The notes under the pieces are model-generated. The model did no database searches, had not been told where the DNA came from, and saw only the letters and a list, made by a program, of their open reading frames with translations. A stretch of DNA of 64,000 nucleotides from Ligustrum vulgare (lineage: Eukaryota; Streptophyta; Magnoliopsida; Lamiales; Oleaceae). The stretch lies in NCBI GenBank assembly GCA_963555705.1, contig OY743187.1, positions 17,808,133-17,872,132 of the forward strand. Direction: 5' to 3'. Position numbers and translations under genes: made by a program. Positions 1-10,725 of the stretch are shown here, piece after piece. The first letter of the stretch is position 1; every line of letters begins with the position of its first letter.

Positions 1-210
1 ATTGAATTGAATCTTACTCAACGGTTTTTGTTTATTGAAATCGTGTTTATTGATTATGTGGATTATTTCGTATAATTTTTTTGTGCAAATTTGCCTTTTA
101 TGACTTGCTAGCGTAAAAAATTACGATGTGTAATTTTGCACGCTGTAAGTATTTATGATGTAACCTTTTACGGCGTGAACTTTGTTGTCGTAACCCTACC
201 AAACAGGGGC
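1..210. mobile_element. Right end of a PIF/Harbinger-like TIR element, cut by the window edge
   Basis: The segment ends in CCAAACAGGGGC followed by TTA (211-213). That is the usual terminal inverted repeat start (GCCCCTGTTTGG) read backwards, with the TTA target duplication of PIF/Harbinger elements. The left end lies outside the window, so neither the second TIR nor the second TTA can be checked. No coding potential is seen. Confidence 0.42.
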
Positions 211-356
211 TTAGTGAGAAATTTTACATTTTTCTCTTTCTTTATTCTTCTTTTTTTTTGGATTTTGTTTTAGCTTATGTTGAAAAAGAATAGAATAAAT
301 TGCTATTACTTAAATACTTAATTAATTACATATTTCTTAATTAAGTTGCTTATAAA

Positions 357-703
357 GTATGTGTGTGGTAATCCATTTATAAATCGTTGTTTATAAAATA
401 TTGTTTATAAATAGCGACACATGTCAAATTTATGTTGGTTTACTTTTTTGAAAAATAAAAATTATGAGCAAGAATATTTGATCAACTAAAATTGTTGACT
501 TTTAAAAAAATAAGTCCGATGTGATGATGTCACGTGACCAGAAACTTTTGTTTGGTAATTTTTTTATTTTATAAATAAAGCATATATTATTTTTTTTGGT
601 AAAATGCATGGTTGTAAAGTAATTTAGAGAAATATGTGTTGCTAAAAAGTGATTTGAAAAATATGTTGTTTATAATCGGTTTATAAATAGATTATCAAAC
701 GGA
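357..703. mobile_element. MITE with 9-bp target duplication GCTTATAAA
   Basis: GCTTATAAA occurs at 348-356 and again at 704-712, directly flanking the segment. The ends are imperfect inverted repeats: the left end contains GGTAATCCATTTATAAATCG and the right end, read in reverse complement, contains GATAATCTATTTATAAACCG. A 9-bp duplication suggests a Mutator-like origin, although the terminal bases are not clearly Mutator. It is non-coding. Confidence 0.5.
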
Positions 704-1888
704 GCTTATAAACAAAATTTACCAAACAATATTGTGACGCCCCGAATTCTAATGACCTGGGACGCCACTTCTCATTTAAATCTAATTTTATTGCCGAAAA
801 TAATTAAATTCTAAACATCATATTTATTTGAAAATTTGCAACAGTAAGTAAATTAAATTTGATAAATTCATAAAAAGGTTAAAATCTTAACTTTTAAAGA
901 AAGTAACGACAAATAATTAAATTGAAGATATTCATAAATCGTGACTTTGAAAATATAGCTTCATTATTATTTGTCACCACTGCCCTTTCATTCGCCACCA
1001 TCTCCGAGATCTGCAAAAGCTGTTAAAAATGGAATGAGCATTTTGAAGAAATGCTCAGTAGACTCATCGCCAATAATTAATTTACAGAATAATTGAACAC
1101 ATAATTATGCAATTAATACAATGATCACATCATCATAATCATATGTTCTTTAAAAATCATAGGGTGTGGGTAGTCTCGTCCCATGCATTTAAGCATTTAA
1201 GTTATGCATAACCACGTCAATTTCTCATGCACTAAAGCATTTAAATTATGCATAACCACATTCTGATTTTTATCCCATAAGAGATATTCTTGTCTCATGC
1301 ATCAAAACATTTAAATCACGTAAAGTACACATAATACATGCAATTATAATTTAAACTAATTGTGGGGGCGAGTCTACCTTAAATTCGCGAGTTTGTTGAA
1401 CGGGAAAAATGTCAATCTTCTAAACGTCTAAACGCCTCGTCTAGCCAATATTTAAAATAAATCTTAAACTAATATTTTGGAATTCAAATGTTTTAAAACG
1501 AAAGAGTTTTTAAAAGAATAATAAAAGTTTAGGGTTTAAATTGAAAATCAAACATAGTTGGGATTTGAAAATAGTTGGGACCAAAATAGATGATTTTAAA
1601 ATCTATTGGGCTGACTCGTATGTTTTAAATATCTCGGGGACTAACTAATTCATTTCCAAAAGTGCAGGGCTGAATCAAAGCATTTTAAAACCAAAAGATC
1701 AAAATAATATTTTTAAAACTAAAGGGGCTGACATAAGATATTTTAAAACTTGAGACTGAATTAAAAGGCTTTAAAAAAAAGTGGGGCTTAAATAAGTGAC
1801 TTTAAAATTAACAGGGCTGAAATAATTATTCTTCAAAAGTTGGGGGCTTAAACATTAATTTTCAAAGAATCAAAATATAAACCAAATC

Positions 1889-1936
1889 TCTCTCACACAC
1901 TCTCACTCTCACTCTCTCTCTCTCTCTCCCCCCATT
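1889..1936. repeat. Imperfect (CT)n microsatellite
   Basis: A run of CT and CTCACT units ends in a short C tract inside the Gypsy-like LTR. It is low-complexity and creates a spurious minus-strand reading frame rich in Ser and Glu. Confidence 0.7.
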
Positions 1937-2626
1937 TTCTGCAACAGGGAAGAGAAAGAGAGGGATGGGCGACGGGCTCCTCTCGGTCGAGACAATCGGC
2001 CAACAGTCGGCGATGGAGCCCCCGGCCCGTGGCAGCGTCGAGTGCAGTAAGGGTGGAGGTGGCCCTTGGCGAATTTTTGGTGAGGAACCGAAGCTTTGAG
2101 GTTCGGAATTTTGGGGGCTGTAACTTCCGGCTATAACTCCGGTCGAAGAGAAGAAGGGCCGAGGTAAGTCTATGGGTAAGTTTATTTCTTGGTTTTGGGC
2201 TTGTTTTGGATTTGATGGGGATCGGGCAGTGGTGGTCCTTCCGTGTGTGGGTTAGGGCGGAGATGTGGTGGTGTTTGTTTCTTGTTGTTGCTCGGTTGGT
2301 GATGATATGGATAGACAGAAGTTGTGACGAGGTTCGGGTTTTGGTTCGCTGTGTGATTGAAGGCAGAAGATGGCTCAATTTGAGCAGTTGTTGATGGAGT
2401 TTTGATGGTGGGATCTTGGTTGCAGATTGACAGCCGGTTGATAGATGTTAGAAATTGGTTTTGGTTTTTCGGCAGTGAGTTTGACAGGGTGATGGAGGTT
2501 GGTGATGGCGTCGATTATGGTTCGGTGATTGCTGTGTATGTCTGTGTCAGATAGCAGCCGGTTGCAGCTATGAATTTGGTCTAGTGACGCTGCAGTTTGG
2601 ACATGGGAACGGCCATGGAGTCTTTG

Positions 2627-3351
2627 ACAATGGCGGACGCAGACTTTTTGTAGTATTGGGGCACAAATATATCTGTGTTTTTGCCGAATGCCTGTAGGGT
2701 ACCCCGAAATTTTTTTTTTAGGAAGAAGACTGAGAAATGAAAAAGTACTTGAAATTTTATTACAGTTGTTCTCTCTGCGTTTTCATACTTTGATAACGTT
2801 CCATAATAACATCATTGTCAATATTTGTTACATCAAATTCAATGGTGTCACTCCTAATATTTTCAACATTATCCCTGACGTTGAAATACATCTTCAATTT
2901 CAACATTAGTTTCTTCACCAAGTTTTTCAACCCTTTCATCTCTAAAACTCTAACTTCATTTTCATTACTTTACTCATCAGAAGAAAACGTGAATTTAAAC
3001 TTAAAATATTTTTCCATAACTGATACAAACAAACAAATAAATAATTGTAAACACATATTAAGCCTAAGTAAAATCTCAAATTCTCAAACAAACAAAAATT
3101 CAAATAAAACAATAATTTCTCAAATTCTCAATACTCCAAAATCTCAATCTCAATTCACCAAAATCTAAATCTTTATTCCTAATAGACAGATACAAAGACA
3201 GAGAGCAAATAAATTAATAATAATCCAATATAATTTTAGGGAATCAGGAAATGACTATGTTATCAACTGAAGATTTTTTTTTTTTTTTTTAAAGTCTGAT
3301 TTTACTGGGGAGGGCACGTGCCCCAGCGGGCCCCTATGTGGGTCCGCCCCT
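2627..3351. mobile_element. Non-autonomous hAT element (725 bp), target duplication AGTCTTTG
   Basis: AGTCTTTG flanks the segment at 2619-2626 and 3352-3359, a perfect 8-bp duplication as expected for hAT. The ends share the inverted motif GGCGGAC (left ...TGGCGGACGCAGAC; right reverse complement GGGGCGGACCCA). The left part resembles the 3' end of the larger decayed hAT at 15048 and the right part resembles its 5' region near 22085, so this is an internal-deletion derivative of that family. The open frames at 2688-3168 lie inside it and encode no recognisable protein. It sits inside the solo LTR and is therefore younger than it. Confidence 0.75.
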
Positions 3352-4236
3352 AGTCTTTGGGGATGTAGAGGATGAAGGTTGAAAACTAACGGAGAAGGAA
3401 AATTGAATTTTGAAAAGTGTTGTGATTTTGTACCATGAATTAGAATTGGGGAATATGTGTATATATAGATTTGGTATGGAAAGTGTTATACTTGGAATAT
3501 AATTTTGAATATGGAAACGTTTGATTTTGAAAATGATTGTGAAAACTTGGGATACAAGAAATCGAGTAGGAATAGAATACCTTTAAAAATAATTATTTAA
3601 AAGAAAAGACTTGGATTAAAAATAAATTTGGATAATAATAAAATTGTATTTTGAAATTTTAGACTTAAAATAATTCGAATTTAAAATAAATAATAATTTT
3701 GGACTTAGATTGAATTTTGGATTTGGACAAAGTTTGAAAATATGAAATTTGACTAGAAATCGAATGGAACACAAATTATATTTTATTAGCTCAAAATAAT
3801 CAACATGGCTAGAAGAACACGCTTTGATATAAAAATAGGTGAAATTATAGCGACACGTTTTTGAGAAATTAAATATTTGTTTGTAATCAACTGAAAAATT
3901 CTCGATCGCTCCAAATATTATAAGTTTAACAAATATTTTACAATTATTTTGTGAATCTAGTGCAAATGTAAAGAACCAATGGGAAAGAGGCTGATTAAAG
4001 TTTTAAAGATAAAGGTTTGATATGTCGTCACCCGGACAATATAAAAATTGCTCACGATCAATGAAATATTGTCAAGTGTTTAGCTTTAAAAATGTTGGAC
4101 ACTTCAGAATTTTTACTTGTCGTGGACAATATTTATGTTACCTACAGTGAATAACAGATCAAATCTAGTCAAAGATAATAAACAAAACATTATAGTCACA
4201 AAGGCTTGGGTAAATTTGACGGGCAGGGACATCACA

Positions 4237-5278
4237 ACGAATCACTTCATGCGGTACAGTAAAATTGGGGGGAGAGAGAGAGAGAGGTGCACCTGAATAA
4301 TGCTACTCAGCCCGAATTTGGTGACCAAAAAGTTGCCCAGAATGTTGTGAATCGTTGATTTCAATGTTGATTTGATGTGTAAAAAAATTCAGATCGTTGA
4401 CAAGTGTGAAGGTGTAAAACTTTCGATCAAAAAATCGATTCCTGTAGCACGATTGAGGTGTACCTGTATATATTCATAAATTTAAAGGAAAAAAAGAGGA
4501 GAAGACAAGATGTAAACTGTAATTGGGCACACATGCCAAACAAACCCACTAAACGATATAAAATAAAAGATATAGTTGTAAAAATGTGTATTATTAAAAG
4601 TAATTTGAATAAATATATCTTTTATGAATATAATTATAAACAAGTTACCAAATGTTATTTATAGTACAATTTTTCTGATTGTACCACAGGGACTTACCCC
4701 CTGCGGTACCAACTAGGCACAAAAAGGGGAGGAGTGAGACCCCATCCCTTGTTTGTGAGAGGTCGGTACACCTCGTTGTACCACCGGACATGTTCTTTAT
4801 AGTAAGTAGTGATGATGTGAACCTTTAAATTCTGCTGAGAGCCAAATGAGTGGTCAATGAAGGAAATCGTGCATCGTTCATCTTTTGATGTACATCCTTA
4901 AAAGGGTAAAGAAGAGATCCAACAATCCCATAAAATTTGCAAATCAACTCATCCATGATTTTGAAGAAAGCAATTCAATATAAATGTCATATTATTACAA
5001 ATTAAATAAAAAGCGACGCAGACAATTTGCCTTAAATTAGAGGGCACTAGATCGACTATAAAACCAATCTTTTATATTGAACTTAATTAATAATATTTTA
5101 ATAACAAATTGTCAACATAATTTCATGAAAATATGCACTTAAATAGTTACACTCTTCTGCTTTCTTCCATTTTATAAAGATGGAATATGGAAGAGTTACA
5201 AATCCACGTGACCTAGCCTAGGTTACACGAGGCTTCGTAGCTGTCTGTTTTGCATTTATAGAAGAAGAAGAAGAAGAA
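4237..5278. other. Intergenic stretch with no identified gene
   Basis: AT-rich sequence containing a (GA)n run near 4268-4287, a GC-richer patch at about 4680-4790 with CCACAGGGACTTACC and GTACACCTCGTTGTACCACC, and a GAA-repeat at 5264-5278 just before an open frame. The short open frame at 4458-4664 has no recognisable domain. I found no paired inverted repeats with matching target duplications here. Confidence 0.4.
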
Positions 5279-5662
5279 ATGGATCAATCAGAAGAAAGTA
5301 GCTGCCAAGAGAGGGTCATAGTCCCATTGTCAACAGAGCAAAATCCTGACATCAAGCTCGAGGAGACTTCAATTAAAGAGGGAGATCAACTAGAAAAAGA
5401 GGAGTTGATCACAGTAAAGCAGACACTTAAGGGTGCCGACGTTACAATGCAATCCTCTAACTTCAAAAATTGGGCAAAAACTGATTTCATCATTGGCAAT
5501 GAAGAAATGATTGAAATCTATATATTGAAGTTCGAACTGAGTGGAGAAGTAAAAATACATAACATGGGCAAACTAGAATTTTGGAGCTTAAATGCACATT
5601 GGAGCAAATTCGACCATCACAAACAAAGAAGGTTATCAAAAGCTCTATTTAGAATTCCTTGA
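5279..5662 (+). CDS. Open reading frame of unknown function, possibly a retroelement remnant
   Basis: A 127-codon frame starts at ATG directly after a GAA repeat. It encodes an acidic, Glu/Lys-rich N-terminal half and a C-terminal half with the stretch KLEFWSLNAHWSKFDHH. I do not recognise a domain and see no signal peptide or membrane segment. The following 50 bases contain GCGCTTATTGGGAGGCAACC, a motif I associate with the end of the coding part of Athila-type Ty3-gypsy elements. The frame may therefore be a remnant of such an element rather than a host gene. There is no clear TATA box beyond a short TTTATAG upstream. Whether it is translated is unknown. Confidence 0.25.
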   Translation: MDQSEESSCQERVIVPLSTEQNPDIKLEETSIKEGDQLEKEELITVKQTLKGADVTMQSSNFKNWAKTDFIIGNEEMIEIYILKFELSGEVKIHNMGKLEFWSLNAHWSKFDHHKQRRLSKALFRIP

Positions 5663-8577
5663 ACAATACAGGTAAAAGTCGGGTTTTAGACTATAAACGG
5701 AGCGCTTATTGGGAGGCAACCAAATTTTCTTTCCCTTTTATTTATTTTTCTTTATTTATTGCTTTATAAGTAACTTTAGGATTTATTTGCATTTTTAGTT
5801 TCATATTTGCATGATTGAGGTATCGCTTTAGCATGATATTTGTTGCACCACATATGGTACTTGATAAGTGCATGTTTCTTGATTGAGAGTTTAAGCATCA
5901 ATTCCATCATTAATTTCTGGACTTATAGCTGAAATCACATTTAGATGCATATTGACATTCAAAAGCATGTTCATTTCATTGATTTTTTAGTCTCCATTGT
6001 ATGTTTGGATTGAATTGTTAAAATAAAAAAACTCATGCATGAAGCTTTAGTTCATGACATGGGTCAAGCATAGGTGAGTGAGTGCATCGATACCAATGTG
6101 TTTTGGAGTAAAAAACTGAGTTTGAAATTCAAAATTGCATAAAATCGGGTTTCAGTCGTTGAACCACGTTGCCACGTCCATACCAAGTGGTGGCCACTCG
6201 TTCTCTATTAAATTCAATAGTGCCTACAACTTTTAACCACATGACCACTAGAAATCCTTCTGTGTGGCCGCGCGGTTATCTGTAGTTCAATTTTGGCAGA
6301 TTTTTATGTAGTTTGGTAAATCATTCAAATTCATATCTTTCAACCTCGTTTTCTCTCCCCAAATTCACCACAACATGGCACATCACCTACACTGCATTCT
6401 TTCACATGGTATTTTTGCATTACACGAGCTTGCATCACATCCCAATCTTACAAAAAGTATGAATTTCACCTTTACTTTTGCATAGTTTGGGGGTTTTTCT
6501 TGCTTTTATGGAAATTTGGTATTTATGAATTGTTGAGTTATGAAATTGGCTAGAAATGTGTGATGATTTGATGGGAAACTTAGGTCAAGATTTTGGAATA
6601 ACTTCTTGTCTCCAATGTCATGATTGATCTTCATATTCATGAACGCACACAAGATGTTTGTCAAAATGTTTCAATGAATCTTTCATCAAAGTTTTGCAAA
6701 ATTTTTTAAACAAAATTAATCAATTCATATTGAACATTGATTATGTGTAATCCTTTCATGATTTGCATCATCAAAAGTGCACAAATGTTGATTTGAAATC
6801 ATGAGCACACTTAGGCACAACATCAAGGTCATTGCAAGTATTGTGCACAAAATTTCAGATTTAGGAGACCACTTTGCCACATTATTTCACACCCCTATTG
6901 CACTTCAAATTACCTGAGTTTTTGATATGTTATAGAACACATTACATACTTTCATGTGTCCAAATATGGTTTGGAGAAATCTCAATTTTTCATAGCGATG
7001 TTGGGGGTTGAACATGGGTAGTTAACCACTTACAAAACAAATTCAGATTTATGTTTTACACTTTTACTTTAGTTTGGGGTTGTGGATATGGTTTCCTATA
7101 TTTACTTGTGAGATTTGATGTAGCTAATGTATTTGTTTCACTTTTACGAGGAACGCACACCATATGGGACACATCAAAAGCAAGAATGGAACATATTTGA
7201 AACATCCAAGTCGATATTCAAAGGAAAGTTCTAAATTGGAAAACTTGCATTCTCAAACCCGGAAAATACTTGAACCCATCTTCGTAATTTCTATTTAATT
7301 TTATTTCATCATGAAATACATTGAGGGCATTGTATAATTTTAGTTTGGGGGTGAAAATGCATGCTTTTTCATATTGAATGCTTCATGTGTTCATCTATTC
7401 ATGTGCATCATTTGCTTCACTTACATTCTATTATTTGGGAAATTTTATTAGAAAAAAATTGAAAATTGAAAGTTTTGTTGACATATTTATTTCCTAGGAA
7501 ATGGTATGTATCAAATTGTGCTTTGGCTTGAATAATTGGACAATATCAAAACTTGAATCTTATTTACTAGTCATGACTTGCTTGATTTCAACTTATTGCG
7601 CGCATAATCGTTGTTGAATTATAACTTGTGTGGGAGTGTTTTTCAGACTTTTGGGGTAAATTTATGTTATTTAAACTTAGGAATGATTTGAAAATCCCTA
7701 ACTTAGATCATTAGACATTCTGTCCCTTTAATAGAACCGAACAGCTCAAAAAGCTAGTTTAGGGTAGAATGTGCATGTCTGATGGGTTGGAGGTCTGTAG
7801 TTCTTGGTTTTGTACTTTAGTTAAAGCAGTTTTTGTTAAAGGATATAAACCATAACCAGCATAAAAATAGAAAAATGCTGAAGGTCTTATTCTATTCTTC
7901 AAATGCCTTTTTTACTCGAGCAAGTAAACTTATAAGGGTGTTAAAACCTGGTACCTTAAACTCAACTAAGTTGGGAGCTATCAGCCAAAAGCTCATTACA
8001 GGGATCAATTAGAAATCAAGTAAGGAGAGTGGACTTACACATAAGACAATTAAACATCTTTAACTTTTGTGACTCAAGTAATTAAATATGAGGGGTTCTC
8101 TGAACCTGGTGCCCTAAAGTTGTCTAGCTTGTGAGTCATCGACCCAAAAATCACTAAAAGGTTTACATAGAAAGCAAATGAAGAAAGTATTGCATAAATA
8201 CGATAAAAGACAGGGTCAATAAAAAGAAAAAGTCGTCCATAATAAAAATAAAAAATGCATGGTATAAGCTTTGTTGACTGAAATTGTGGAGATTAAATGT
8301 GTAGATTTGAGGATTGCCTACTTTTGACTTGTTGTGCATGCATACTTCTAATTCTGATTATCTTGTATGAAAAAATGCAAATAAATATGTTTAGACACCA
8401 TAATAGAGGGAACATGAGATTTGAGAGAAAAGTAATGAGTTGTGATCTTCTATGAGCGATGTAAGCAAAAATGTTTAGAACTTCATAGGTTGACCACTTG
8501 AGATTTGGGCTTGATTATGCATAATAAACTACACATTGTTAAATACATTTTTGCATAAGTAGGCGTTCGCCATTGGC

Positions 8578-8621
<44 letters not shown>

Positions 8622-8821
8622 AAAATTGAGCATGACTTGACTAAAAACAATTTATACTTCGTTGTTCAAAATTCTTTGCCAAAGATATGATTTAATTTGT
8701 ATTATTGATGCCTATGGTGAACATACTGACACAACAAAAATATTTATTATTTTCTAGTTTTATTTAATAGTTTATTTTTACATTGTTCGAAGATAAATAA
8801 TAATTCTAGTTTAGGGGTATT
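5663..8821 (+). mobile_element. 3' internal (non-coding) region of an Athila-like Ty3-gypsy element
   Basis: The stretch opens with GCGCTTATTGGGAGGCAACC (about 5700-5720), then carries several AGTTTGGGG words (near 6486, 7072 and 7341) and loosely repeated CCTGGTRCCYTAAA blocks (about 7950 and 8105). I associate this layout with the long untranslated 3' part of Athila-type elements. No gag, protease, RT or integrase frame is present and no 5' LTR was found, so only the 3' portion of the element remains. It runs directly into the LTR at 8822. Confidence 0.42.
8581..8618. repeat. (AC)19 microsatellite
   Basis: An uninterrupted 38-bp AC dinucleotide run, likely to vary in length between individuals. 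Confidence 0.97.
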
Positions 8822-10340
8822 TGATAAGCACATTTTATACACTTATTTATATAACTAAATTAGAATAAAACATTGTCATTCTGGAATAATTATTACATAA
8901 TTGCTTTATATTTGTTTACATTGTATGAATTTTTCCAAATATGGAAGAATGAAGCAATAAAATGGAATAATGCATATTTAGAAGCAAATTGGAGCTAAAA
9001 AAAATAGGAAATTAAATGTTGGCATCGTTAACCGGGATTTTCAAGGAGAGTCAAGTGGAAGAAATCAGAGTTCGAGGGCCTAATTGAAGATGGATTGAAG
9101 TTTGGAAGAAGAATTGATGTGTTCGGAAAGTTCAGGGGCTTAATTGTTACAATCAGAAGATGAAGAACTCAAGTGCAAATAAAGTTCAGGGGCTTACTTA
9201 AACGCACAGAAAAAGTTGAATATGCGCTGGAAGAGTTGCATTGCGTGGCCACGCAAAACCCACCAGGTGGCTGCACGAGAAATGCATAATTAATATAACC
9301 ACTTTTGGTTCTACTGCGCGGCCACCACACTTTACCCTATGCGGCGGCGCAGTTATCCGGCCCAGGCCCGTGCGCGGATTTTAACATGATTTATTTTCTT
9401 GTTCAACTAGGTTTTCTTCTCTTCTATATATGCAACTTTTCATGCACGAATTAGAGGACATCTGCACAGCTTCTAAATATCATAATTACAAGTTCTTAAC
9501 ATCAAATTCTTTGGAGGAAATTGAAGGCAAATGCTTGGGAATTGAAGATTATCAACGGGGAGCGAAATACTTGGTGCAAGATTTCATTTTCTTTGTTAAT
9601 TTGATAAACTCAACATGTGTAGTATAGATTTTTACTGCGTTTTTATATCTTTATTGATGAACAATTAATTTCATCTTTGGGATATTCGATGTAGCTAGTT
9701 TTGCGCTTTTAATTCTATAATTCTAGTTTTGCGCTATTGATTGCATGTGTTGATTTTTTTTTTTGAATTTAATGCATGAATTAATTCGCGACTAATTCAT
9801 TGATTTCATGGGTATTTTCATAATCCGAGAGGTGAGTTAACACCTAGATGTAGGAATAAAATTCGGTAATTCAATAACAATAGAGATATACATTTGTTTT
9901 TATGCGATCACTACATGAATTTTTGTGTTCCATGCACCTAGTTATTACGACATGTTGTTCGTTAACATGATCGACTAACTCAGTAAATTTGATTTAAACC
10001 CGATAGAGGAATTTCATATCTATAAGTGAATTCGATCGAGCACTATAATATGAATAAAACTAGAAAATTGGAATTAAAAGTATTGACTATGTGAAATCGG
10101 ATGTCCCAGAACTTATAAACATCAATTTAGAAGATCTACATTTTTATCTTTTCTTTTTTCCTTTTAGTAAAATATTTTATTTCAATTCTTTAATCACAAT
10201 CTTACCCTTCAAATAAAGCGAGAAGTAACAAAATTTCGATACTTAATTACAATCTCTATGGGACGATAACTCGGACTCAAAAAGTTCACTTTATTACTTG
10301 AATGCAATATCGTACACTTGCGATTTAGCACATAATATCA
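8822..10340 (+). mobile_element. 3' LTR of an Athila-like retrotransposon (1519 bp)
   Basis: The LTR begins TGATAAGCACATTTTATAC and ends CATAATATCA, giving terminal TGATA/TATCA. It is related to the LTRs at 35885 and 41564: shared start (ATAAG...TTTTATACACTTATTTATAT), shared CAGGGGCTTAATTG-type words, and the same order of GC-rich palindromic words in an otherwise AT-rich sequence. It contains the perfect palindrome TTGCGTGGCCACGCAA at 9241-9256 and CTGCGCGGCC...GCGGCGGCGCAG at about 9316-9352. It ends 385 bp before the kinase start codon, so it borders the kinase promoter. The 65-codon frame at 9430-9627 has no recognisable product. Confidence 0.55.
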
Positions 10341-10725
10341 GTAAGCATCCGTTTGATACAAATTAAAATTAAAATTTTAATATAAAACAAAGTTAATAAT
10401 TAATATTAAATTATTAATAACATATTTTATGGACACATAACTTTTTAGCTACGTATTCCATTATTTTTTACTAAGATTTATTGAAAATTTGATTCCCCTC
10501 CACCCCGGGGAAAAAGGGAAAGGATGAAGATTGAGCAACTCGTGTCATCCCCACGTACAAGTGCCTTGAATGCAATAATTGACCTTTTACTCGCACCGTC
10601 ACAGCCACCCCTCTTATCGTCACGCAGTCGCAGATCCATTCCCCCAACGCAAATCCAAAATGTAATCCTTGTAAGATCTCAACCTTCTTCTACAATTTCT
10701 GGCCACCACAAACTTTGATTCCAAC
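10341..10725 (+). promoter_or_regulatory. Kinase proximal promoter and 5' leader
   Basis: This 385-bp stretch separates the Athila-like LTR from the kinase start codon. The first half is very AT-rich, and from about 10495 it becomes pyrimidine- and C-rich, as is common for plant 5' leaders. I cannot place a TATA box or transcription start with confidence. Because the gap is short, upstream regulatory sequence of the kinase must overlap the LTR or lie beyond it. Confidence 0.4.
10524..10718 (+). promoter_or_regulatory. Candidate upstream open reading frame in the kinase leader
   Basis: A 64-codon frame beginning MKIEQLVSS starts at ATG 10524 and stops at 10718, seven bases before the kinase ATG. 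If transcription starts upstream of 10524, this uORF would reduce reinitiation at the main start. It has no known peptide motif. It could equally lie upstream of the transcription start or be removed by a leader intron. Confidence 0.3.

Larger units (their letters stand above)
733..4236. mobile_element. Gypsy-like solo LTR, interrupted by a hAT element
   Basis: The segment begins TGTGACGCCCCGAATTC and ends GGGACATCACA, so it is bounded by the short inverted repeat TGTGA/TCACA typical of Tekay/Del-type Ty3-gypsy LTRs. Removing the nested hAT element (2627-3351) leaves about 2.8 kb. It holds no gag or pol reading frame, and I see no primer binding site after the right end. The flanking 5-mers (AATAT and ACGAA) do not match, so either the target duplication has decayed, the solo LTR arose between different elements, or one boundary is wrong. 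Small open frames within it (about 1893-2394) have no recognisable domain. Confidence 0.42.

Noticed and set aside
1893..2394. 161-codon minus and 62-codon plus frames near 2 kb as host genes
   Set aside because: They lie in a Gypsy-like LTR, the minus frame runs through a CT repeat, and there is no domain or splice structure.
733..4236. Full-length Gypsy element
   Set aside because: No gag-pol, primer site or second LTR; flanking 5-mers do not match, so at most a solo LTR.
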